The translations under genes and the position numbers were made by a program. A stretch of DNA of 19,186 bases from an uncultured Clostridia bacterium (GTDB taxonomy: Bacteria; Bacillota; Clostridia; TANB77; CAG-508). The DNA is taken from contig CAKPJK010000028.1 of assembly GCA_934162615.1 (NCBI GenBank), forward strand, positions 1-19,186, given 5' to 3'. Below the pieces are notes generated by a model that had not been told where the DNA came from, did not search any database, and was given only the letters and a program-made list of their open reading frames with translations. This document shows positions 1-5,979 of the stretch, in pieces (positions within the stretch are counted from its first letter, which is position 1; each line of letters begins with the position of its first letter).

Positions 1-52
1 TTTGTTTTACAATATATATATGTAAATTTATTAAAAAAGGAGAGGAATTCAA

Positions 53-1405
53 ATGAAAAAAGTAAAAATTTTATTTACACTATTTTTATTAATTACATTA
101 GTTACAACAATATCAAGTGCCGCATATGCTGATGTAACAATGTCCGTTGTCGCAGAACCAACCGCAACAATCAATTATGGCACTAATTCAATTGTAGAAA
201 GAAACGTAATATCAAAAGACCTAAATAACAAAGAAATAACTTTACAATTAAAAGTAACAAACAATGAACAAGCTTCAAAACCAACAGGAGAAGTTATGCT
301 TGTTATAGATAATTCAAAAAGTATGCTTGAAAAGGTTGATAGCACAAATTCAAGAGAAGATTTAGTAATTTCTTCAGCAAAAACTTTAATTACAAATCTT
401 TTAAAAGATAATACAAAACTAAAAATTGGAGTTGTTAGTTTTTCAACAAATAGTGATGTTTCAAAAGAAGGAACTGTAGAAGATGCTACTTTAGTTTCAG
501 ATTTAAGCAATGATGCAAATGCATTAACTACAGCAATTTCAAATATTGAATATACAGGTCCAAGAACAGACTTACAAGCTGGAATTAATTTAGCAAAGCA
601 AAAATTTACAGATGATACAGATAAGGCTCATAAGTATATGATTGTTTTATCTGATGGTGTTCCAAATGTTGCTCTAAACTATGATAAAAATTATTATTCA
701 GATGATGTTATTACAAAAACAAAAACAGAATTACAATCACTTTCAAATCTTGCAGATAATGTTTATATAATGCTTACAGGTATTACACAAGGTAACGCAG
801 TTGCAACACCTTCAACAAAAACTTATGACCAAATAATTGAATCTATATTTGGTACAGAAAAGCAACCTACTATTGGTAAATTTTATTATATTGACGATAG
901 TAAAATTACAGAAACAATTAATAACATCTATAAAGCATTATTACCTGTTTCAAAATCATTTACAAATATAAATGTTAAAGATTATTTTACAGATGAAATT
1001 GTAAAAAACTTTGATTTTTCTATTGTAAAAAAACCTAATATTGGTACAATTACCGATAAAATTGATACAACAACAAATTCTATTTTATGGACTATTCCAG
1101 AACTAAAATCTGGTGAAACTGCTATAGTTCAATATAAATTAAAATTAAAAACTAATTATGATAGTAATATTATTAACAAAGTTTTAAATACAAACTCTAA
1201 ACTTGATGTAACTTACACAGATTCAGATAATAAGACTGATACAAAGTCAACTAATATAACTCCAAAAGTTAAACTTACAGAAAACTTACCTACAGTATTG
1301 CCTAAAGCAGGTTCAACTATATTCTTTAGTTTTATGGGAATTGTTTTAGTAATTGCTGTTGCATTTGGTATAAAATATGTTTTAGTAAAAAATAGTATGA
1401 AATAA
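53..1405 (+). CDS. Secreted vWA-domain protein with LPXTG-like (LPKAG) cell-wall sorting signal
   Basis: 450 residues. Residues 1-26 form a signal peptide (MKK, hydrophobic core, then AYA before D27). Residues about 80-290 are a von Willebrand A domain: D-x-S-x-S at 86-90 (DNSKS), a threonine at 172 in GPRTD and the LSDG aspartate at 201 form a complete MIDAS metal site. Residues about 300-410 look like a beta-rich extracellular stalk. The C-terminus has LPKAG at 416-420, a hydrophobic segment and a KNSMK tail, a sortase signal of the LPXTG variant type. The inference is a wall-anchored adhesin or pilus-like surface protein binding a ligand through a divalent metal. No sortase or partner pilin is in the window. 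AAGGAGAGG lies just upstream of this ATG. A strong hairpin terminator follows. Domain and anchoring calls are firm; the ligand is unknown. Confidence 0.87.
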   Translation: MKKVKILFTLFLLITLVTTISSAAYADVTMSVVAEPTATINYGTNSIVERNVISKDLNNKEITLQLKVTNNEQASKPTGEVMLVIDNSKSMLEKVDSTNSREDLVISSAKTLITNLLKDNTKLKIGVVSFSTNSDVSKEGTVEDATLVSDLSNDANALTTAISNIEYTGPRTDLQAGINLAKQKFTDDTDKAHKYMIVLSDGVPNVALNYDKNYYSDDVITKTKTELQSLSNLADNVYIMLTGITQGNAVATPSTKTYDQIIESIFGTEKQPTIGKFYYIDDSKITETINNIYKALLPVSKSFTNINVKDYFTDEIVKNFDFSIVKKPNIGTITDKIDTTTNSILWTIPELKSGETAIVQYKLKLKTNYDSNIINKVLNTNSKLDVTYTDSDNKTDTKSTNITPKVKLTENLPTVLPKAGSTIFFSFMGIVLVIAVAFGIKYVLVKNSMK

Positions 1406-1410
1406 ATTTT

Positions 1411-1446
1411 AAAAAGTCCTGTTAATCAAAACAGGATTTTTTCTTT
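1411..1446 (+). terminator. Rho-independent terminator of the vWA gene
   Basis: Stem TCCTGTT (1417-1423) pairs with AACAGGA (1430-1436) around a 6-nt loop. The preceding A-run pairs into the following T-run, which ends in TTTTTTC. It starts only 6 nt after the stop codon. Confidence 0.85.
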
Positions 1447-1471
1447 TATAATTAAAGTCAATATACAAAAT

Positions 1472-1507
1472 TAAAAGGTATCACCTATTAAAGAATTATA
1501 CCTTTTA
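1472..1507 (-). terminator. Hairpin terminator of uppP
   Basis: TAAAAGGTAT (1472-1481) pairs with ATACCTTTTA (1498-1507) over 10 bp. Read on the minus strand it lies just after the uppP stop, and the 3' arm runs into a moderately T-rich tail (TTTTAATTTTG). It sits back to back with the vWA terminator in this convergent intergenic region. Confidence 0.6.
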
Positions 1508-1523
1508 TAATATGTATAAAATT

Positions 1524-2357
1524 TTATAATCTTGAAACACATAACCCAATTACAAATAGTCCTAAAATTACTCTATACACTGCAAATACTTTAAAACTGC
1601 CTTTTTGTAAATAATTAAGTAAAAATTTAATTACCAAAACACCAACTATAAAACTAGCAAATACACCTACAAAAAATGCAGGACCAAATACAAAATCTTT
1701 TAAATCAACTAATGCAGCAGCCGCAACAACTGGTGTTGATAATAAGAAAGAATATTTTGCTACAGATTCTCTCTTTAATCCCATTCCTCTACCTACTGTC
1801 ATTGTGATTCCAGATCTTGAAACTCCTGGGAATGCAGCAGCAAGTGCTTGTGACATTGCTATCCAAAGTGATTGTTTAAATGTTATATCTTTATATTCTA
1901 CTTCAGATTTTGATTTTTTGTCTACAACATATAAAATTATACCCATTACAATTAATGCAATTGCTATCATAAACATTTCTATAATTTTCTCTTCTATACT
2001 AAATGCAGTTGCTAGTTTTTCTATTAATTTTCCTGAAAGTTTATCTAATACTAAGCATAAAATTCCTGTTGGAATTGTTGATATAACTATGTACCAAAAG
2101 ATTTTTCCATCTGTTGATTTTTTCTTTTTAATAACCTGGTTGTATCCGCCTTTTATTAGATTTACCCAGTCTTTAAAGAAAAATAGAACTATTGCAAATA
2201 ATGTTCCTATATGTAATGCCACATCAAATGATGGGCTTATTTCGTTCCATCCAAATATCCATGGAAATAAGTTTAAATGTGCTGAGCTTGATATTGGTAA
2301 TAATTCTGTTAGTCCTTGAACTATCCCTAAAATTAGTGCTTGTAAAATTTCGTTCAT
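1524..2357 (-). CDS. uppP: Undecaprenyl-diphosphatase UppP (BacA family)
   Basis: 277 residues, a normal length for the family. This integral membrane enzyme removes one phosphate from undecaprenyl diphosphate, recycling the carrier lipid used for peptidoglycan and surface glycans, and gives bacitracin tolerance. Both signature motifs are present: QGLTE (14-18) followed by PISSSAH (21-27), and PGVSRSG (177-183). About seven or eight hydrophobic segments are visible. The ATG is preceded by GAGAGGAA. It lies 102 nt downstream of dpaA on the same strand and could be co-transcribed with it; no convincing own promoter was seen. Its function links naturally to the many lipid-linked glycosyltransferases later in the window. 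Confidence 0.96.
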   Translation of the reverse strand: MNEILQALILGIVQGLTELLPISSSAHLNLFPWIFGWNEISPSFDVALHIGTLFAIVLFFFKDWVNLIKGGYNQVIKKKKSTDGKIFWYIVISTIPTGILCLVLDKLSGKLIEKLATAFSIEEKIIEMFMIAIALIVMGIILYVVDKKSKSEVEYKDITFKQSLWIAMSQALAAAFPGVSRSGITMTVGRGMGLKRESVAKYSFLLSTPVVAAAALVDLKDFVFGPAFFVGVFASFIVGVLVIKFLLNYLQKGSFKVFAVYRVILGLFVIGLCVSRL

Positions 2358-2459
2358 TTTCTGTTCCTCTCTTTCGTTTTTTATTTGGTTATAATTAAAT
2401 TATTGTTCTTATTTAACAGAAAGATAATTTCTAACTGTAATAACAATTTTTAACTATAA

Positions 2460-3338
2460 CTATTTTTTATATATTTCTTTCAAAATATTATAAACTGTAT
2501 CTTTTATAAATTCTGCTGTTGTAATAGGTGCAACTTTTCCTGGCAATGCCAATGCCCAAATCAATTTTAGATTTTTATTTTTTGCAGCCTTTTTATCAAT
2601 CCCACCTGGGTTTGATGCTAAATCGACTAATAAGCAATCATCTCTTACATATTTTATGCGTTCTTCTGTTAATACTAAATGTGGTACCGTATTTATAATA
2701 ACATCAAAATCTGATAAATTTTCGCCTATTGTATTTATGTTTGTTTCCATGTGTCCATACGCCCTAATCCACGCTAGGTCTTCGTCTTTTCTTGCAGCAC
2801 ATGTAACTTTTGCTGAAAGTCCCGCAAGTTTTCTTGCTAATACTTTTCCTATTCTTCCAAATCCCAAGATTAGAACTTTACTTCCATGAATTATTTTATT
2901 AGTATTTGCAATAATTATTTCTATTGTACCTTCAGCAGTTGAGATTGTATTTAAAACTGCTAATTCTTCCCTTTTCATTATATCAATAATTTCTATATAC
3001 TCATCATTTGCTAAGTCATATACATCAGGTGTTATGCTTCCTGCAATTAAAATTTTTGCATTTATTACATGCATAAGTTCCCTTATTGATATTGTGTTAT
3101 CACTAAATGGTGCATTAATATCCTTCCCATTACTTGAAAATGGAATTGGCCCTATTATTATTTCTGAATTTTTAACAGCCTCTTGCAATTTATTGCACAT
3201 TAAGATATTTTTGTTTTCTTTCAGTTCTTCGGCCTTTTCTACACCAAATGCATATATTTTGTTTCCATCGTCTGCCAACATTTTAGCAAGTTTTATTATT
3301 CTTAAATCTCCACCTACAACCGTAAAATTTGTACTCAT
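2460..3338 (-). CDS. dpaA: Dipicolinate synthase subunit A (SpoVFA/DpaA)
   Basis: 292 residues. With DpaB this enzyme makes dipicolinic acid from a lysine-pathway intermediate in the mother cell; the acid is then loaded into the spore core. The N-terminal half (1-145) is the DpaA-specific domain. A Rossmann domain follows with the nucleotide-binding loop GFGRIG at 159-164. The family blocks LASNPGGID (240-248) and ALPGKVAPITTAEFI (264-278) are clear. The Shine-Dalgarno is weak (AAAGAGTG). In Bacillus and many clostridia dpaB directly follows dpaA, but here uppP does, so the subunit B gene is elsewhere or missing. No confident sigma-E or sigma-K promoter could be assigned by eye. This gene is the main evidence that the host sporulates. 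Confidence 0.93.
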   Translation of the reverse strand: MSTNFTVVGGDLRIIKLAKMLADDGNKIYAFGVEKAEELKENKNILMCNKLQEAVKNSEIIIGPIPFSSNGKDINAPFSDNTISIRELMHVINAKILIAGSITPDVYDLANDEYIEIIDIMKREELAVLNTISTAEGTIEIIIANTNKIIHGSKVLILGFGRIGKVLARKLAGLSAKVTCAARKDEDLAWIRAYGHMETNINTIGENLSDFDVIINTVPHLVLTEERIKYVRDDCLLVDLASNPGGIDKKAAKNKNLKLIWALALPGKVAPITTAEFIKDTVYNILKEIYKK

Positions 3339-3434
3339 AAAATCACTCTTTCTAAAATACTTTTATTACAATTATATTTTTTATAATCACAATTGTATTC
3401 TTTTATTAGTATATTAAATTTTGAGAATTTTATG

Positions 3435-3464
3435 AGTTTTTTATATTTTTAAATATAAAAAACT
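3435..3464 (-). terminator. AT-only hairpin downstream of the TPR gene, possible terminator
   Basis: A perfect 14-bp stem (AGTTTTTTATATTT with AAATATAAAAAACT) with a 2-nt gap at the centre, starting about 12 nt after the TPR stop on the minus strand. It has almost no G or C and no clean U-tail, so termination is uncertain; it could instead protect the mRNA 3' end. Confidence 0.35.
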
Positions 3465-3476
3465 AAAATATAACTA

Positions 3477-4712
3477 TTAAAAATCCCTCTGATTTTGATT
3501 TTCATTTTGATTTTCTTCTATACTTTTTGGTTTTCTACCTTCTGGTTCCTTTTTTAACAATTTAATATCAGCATAACTCAAATTTCTAGTAATATCAAAC
3601 ATATCTTCCAAATGTTCTTTTGCCATCAATTCTTTTTCAGTTAATTTATGTTCTATTTCTTCATTTACATTGATATTAAATGGCATTGAAATTCTTGCAA
3701 TAACTGGTATAAAAATTGGATCTTTTTTTATTTTTGGTACTACTTTTGCTGCATCAATATCTATTGCAACATTTGCATATTGTATTGCCTTTTCTTTATC
3801 ATTTTTTATCATTGCTATTTTTGAAAGTTCAAAATAACTATCTGCCGAAAGTTCTTCATCTTCCAATGCTTCCATAAAGTATTTTTCGGCTTCCTCTAAT
3901 TCTTTATAAATCAAAGCAATTTCTGCCAATGAATATTTTGAATTATATGAAAGTGAATTTATATCTGCTGCTCTTTCATAACATATTTTTGCATTTTGGA
4001 AGTCATTTAACATTGTATATGCAATTCCCAAATTATAATTTAAATCAAAACTTAATGGATTATATTTTAATGCATTTTGATATACATTTACAGCCTCCTT
4101 GTACATCTCTTTTGATAATAATATTTCACCTAAAAGTTCTGTTGCATTATAATAATCTGGTTTTTTATTTAATAAATTGAATAGCATTTCTGCTGCTTCA
4201 TCTGGCTTTTCTAAATTATTTAATAGTTCTGCAATTTTGTAATATGAATCGTAATCTTGTTTATTTGCATCAATCGCTTGTACATATTCATCAATTGCTT
4301 TTCTCATTCCACCTTCCAACTCATAAATTTCTGCTAACATTTTATGTCCTATATAGTTTTCTGGATACTTACTTACTAAGTTTATTAATTGTTCTTTGGC
4401 TTTTTTGTTATTTCCAAGTTTTAAATATATTTTTGCTTTTACTACACTTAAAATTTGTATTAATGGTATTTGTTTTTTATCTAATATCATTATTGCTATT
4501 GGTATCAATATTGCCAATATGTATTTTATTATTGTCCAAAATGGTCCAAACTCTACTTTTTTTAGTACTTCCACAAAATTCAACGAAATTCCTATTGCTT
4601 CAATTATTAGAATTCCTATGTAATTTGTATCATTTTCTTTAAACATTTTGAAAAACATATATACAAATATTCCAAATGCTAATACTGTAAAAATTAATTG
4701 TTCTAAAATCAT
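3477..4712 (-). CDS. Membrane-anchored TPR-repeat protein
   Basis: 411 residues. Three hydrophobic segments lie at about 3-23, 31-50 and 58-77. From about residue 88 to 330 there is a run of tetratricopeptide repeats, roughly six or seven, with typical spacing of A/G/Y residues (for example YNLGIAYTMLNDFQNAKICY and YKIAELLNNLEKPDEAAEML). The C-terminal 80 residues are charged and end in an Asn/Gln-rich tail. The TPR part probably faces the cytoplasm and scaffolds a membrane-bound complex; no specific partner can be named. AAGGAG stands 8 nt before the ATG. The gene is divergent from the small gene at 4862 and upstream of dpaA, from which a 138-nt gap separates it. The fold is certain, the role unknown. 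Confidence 0.8.
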   Translation of the reverse strand: MILEQLIFTVLAFGIFVYMFFKMFKENDTNYIGILIIEAIGISLNFVEVLKKVEFGPFWTIIKYILAILIPIAIMILDKKQIPLIQILSVVKAKIYLKLGNNKKAKEQLINLVSKYPENYIGHKMLAEIYELEGGMRKAIDEYVQAIDANKQDYDSYYKIAELLNNLEKPDEAAEMLFNLLNKKPDYYNATELLGEILLSKEMYKEAVNVYQNALKYNPLSFDLNYNLGIAYTMLNDFQNAKICYERAADINSLSYNSKYSLAEIALIYKELEEAEKYFMEALEDEELSADSYFELSKIAMIKNDKEKAIQYANVAIDIDAAKVVPKIKKDPIFIPVIARISMPFNINVNEEIEHKLTEKELMAKEHLEDMFDITRNLSYADIKLLKKEPEGRKPKSIEENQNENQNQRDF

Positions 4713-4789
4713 GCTTTTCTCCTTTTTTGTTGTTAAAAACTTTTACTTTTATTATGTCTATTTTTTTCTATAATATTTTATTGCATTTT

Positions 4790-4818
4790 TTGTCATTTGT
4801 CCAGTATTTTTGTATAAT
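4790..4818 (+). promoter_or_regulatory. Sigma-A promoter of the 4862 gene
   Basis: TTGTCA (4790-4795), a 17-nt spacer, and TATAAT (4813-4818): 5/6 and 6/6 matches at ideal spacing. Transcription would begin near 4825, giving a leader of about 37 nt that includes AGGAGG. Confidence 0.82.
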
Positions 4819-4861
4819 TTTCGAATTTCTGTTTATAATAATTTTAGGAGGTTTAAAACAC

Positions 4862-5302
4862 ATGAAAAATCAAAATTTAAATATTCTAGATGAAGTTAAT
4901 AAAGGTGCAACTATGGGAATGGATGCAATTTCATATGTTTCAGAAAAAGTTGAAGATAATAATTTTAAACAAGTTTTAGATACTGAATATAATAAATATA
5001 AAGATATTTCTAATAGAGTAAATAATTTATATGATAATTATAGTAGTAAAGAACCTCATGAAACAAATGCTATGAATAAAATGATGACTTGGTATGGTAT
5101 TCAAATGAAAACAATGGTTAATGATACTACTTCTAAGCTTTCTGAATTACTTATGCAAGGTACTAATATGGGTATTATTGAGGGTCGTCGTTTGCTAAAT
5201 CAGAATCAAAATCAAAATATTGAACCTGATGTAAAAAATATTTTGAATGATTTTGTTGTTATGCAAGAAGATAGTGTTGAAACACTAAAAAAGTATTTGT
5301 AA
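4862..5302 (+). CDS. Small soluble all-helical protein, ferritin-like bundle candidate, function unknown
   Basis: 146 residues from the ATG at 4862, chosen because AGGAGG lies 8 nt upstream and the sigma-A promoter ends at 4818; an upstream in-frame start at 4727 would precede the promoter. The sequence is charged, has no Cys and no membrane segment, and appears to be entirely helical, with four long amphipathic stretches (about 5-28, 32-62, 66-113, 122-146). The length and regular heptad-like pattern suggest a four-helix bundle of the ferritin-like/DUF2383 kind, but the paired E-x-x-H metal motif of true ferritins is not evident. A short NQNQNQN run occurs near residue 115. It is a single-gene transcript with its own strong promoter and terminator. 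I do not recognise the family with certainty. Confidence 0.7.
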   Translation: MKNQNLNILDEVNKGATMGMDAISYVSEKVEDNNFKQVLDTEYNKYKDISNRVNNLYDNYSSKEPHETNAMNKMMTWYGIQMKTMVNDTTSKLSELLMQGTNMGIIEGRRLLNQNQNQNIEPDVKNILNDFVVMQEDSVETLKKYL

Positions 5303-5344
5303 TTATAAAATCTACACTATTCTAAATTAGTGTAGATTTTATAA
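5303..5344. terminator. Bidirectional terminator shared by convergent genes
   Basis: A perfect 17-bp stem, TTATAAAATCTACACTA (5303-5319) with its complement at 5328-5344, and an 8-nt loop. It has A/T flanks on both strands, starts at the stop of the plus-strand gene and lies inside the last codons of the minus-strand transglycosylase gene. Confidence 0.85.
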
Positions 5345-5892
5345 TCTCTTAATATTTTCCTTACATAATTATTCGTCTCTTTATAAGGAATATTCTGGAC
5401 ATCCGAACCATCTGCCTTTATTATTCCCTTTTCTATCCAAGTATCAACTGTACCAATACCTGCATTATACGCAGTAATTGCTATTTCAACATTTCCATAT
5501 TTTTGTATTAATATTGATAAATATTTTGTTCCTATATTTATATTTATTTCAGGTTCTAATAGTTTATTTTTTAAGTCCTCATTTGAAATATTCAAATCTG
5601 TCTTTTTACAAATATCTTGTGCTGTACTTTCCATCAGTTGCATAAGCCCTATTGCACTTTTTCCAGATTCAGCATTTGCATTAAAGTTACTTTCTGCTTT
5701 TATTAACGCATACACTAAATTTTCATCAACATTATATTCTTGAGAATATTTTTGTATATATTCTTGATAATCTTTTTTGTATACTATTTTTTGTATTCTA
5801 ATAGGAATGTTTAAAAATGCTATTAAAATACATAAAATTAGTATTATTGCTACAGTTATTATTTGCTTTTTCGTTATATTTACAATAAACAT
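5317..5892 (-). CDS. Membrane-anchored lytic transglycosylase (SLT, Slt70-like)
   Basis: 191 residues. An N-terminal anchor at about 10-29 places the enzyme outside the membrane. The SLT domain follows: catalytic glutamate E67 in LIKAESNFN, GLMQLM at 82-87, and AYNAG at 141-145, all standard for family 1 lytic transglycosylases, which cleave the MurNAc-GlcNAc bond of peptidoglycan to form 1,6-anhydro ends. AAGGAG lies 9 nt before the ATG. It is 87 nt downstream of polA on the same strand, with a long inverted repeat between them. In many clostridia coaE lies between polA and such a transglycosylase gene; it is absent here. The last codons form one arm of the terminator stem. Confidence 0.92.
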   Translation of the reverse strand: MFIVNITKKQIITVAIILILCILIAFLNIPIRIQKIVYKKDYQEYIQKYSQEYNVDENLVYALIKAESNFNANAESGKSAIGLMQLMESTAQDICKKTDLNISNEDLKNKLLEPEININIGTKYLSILIQKYGNVEIAITAYNAGIGTVDTWIEKGIIKADGSDVQNIPYKETNNYVRKILRDYKIYTNLE

Positions 5893-5916
5893 CTTTAATC
5901 ACTCCTTCTTTTTTAT

Positions 5917-5970
5917 TTTTTGACCATTGGGTGGTTCAACCAATTTAAGAACATCCCCAATGTTCAAAAA
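5917..5970. repeat. Imperfect inverted repeat between polA and the transglycosylase gene
   Basis: TTTTTGACCATTGGG (5917-5931) pairs with CCCAATGTTCAAAAA (5956-5970) at 14 of 15 positions. The interior includes a shorter palindrome, TGGTT-C-AACCA. Read on the transcribed minus strand, the stem is followed by A-rich rather than U-rich sequence, so it is unlikely to be a simple terminator. It may be an mRNA processing or stabilising structure or a small intergenic repeat. Confidence 0.6.
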
Positions 5971-5979
5971 GCAAATGCT

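Noticed and set aside
1..40. Promoter for the vWA gene (TTTACA with TATTAA)
   Set aside because: The predicted start would fall within the ribosome site, and the window edge limits inspection.
1804..2319. 171-codon open frame on the plus strand
   Set aside because: It lies antisense within uppP, whose motifs are complete; there is no ribosome site, and composition follows the opposite strand.
4768..4796. Divergent promoter for the TPR gene overlapping the 4862 promoter
   Set aside because: ATGACA is a fair -35, but TATTAT is only 15 nt away and the 17-nt position matches poorly.
4727..4861. 45-residue hydrophobic N-terminal extension of the 4862 gene
   Set aside because: The promoter (4790-4818) lies inside it and the good AGGAGG serves the ATG at 4862.
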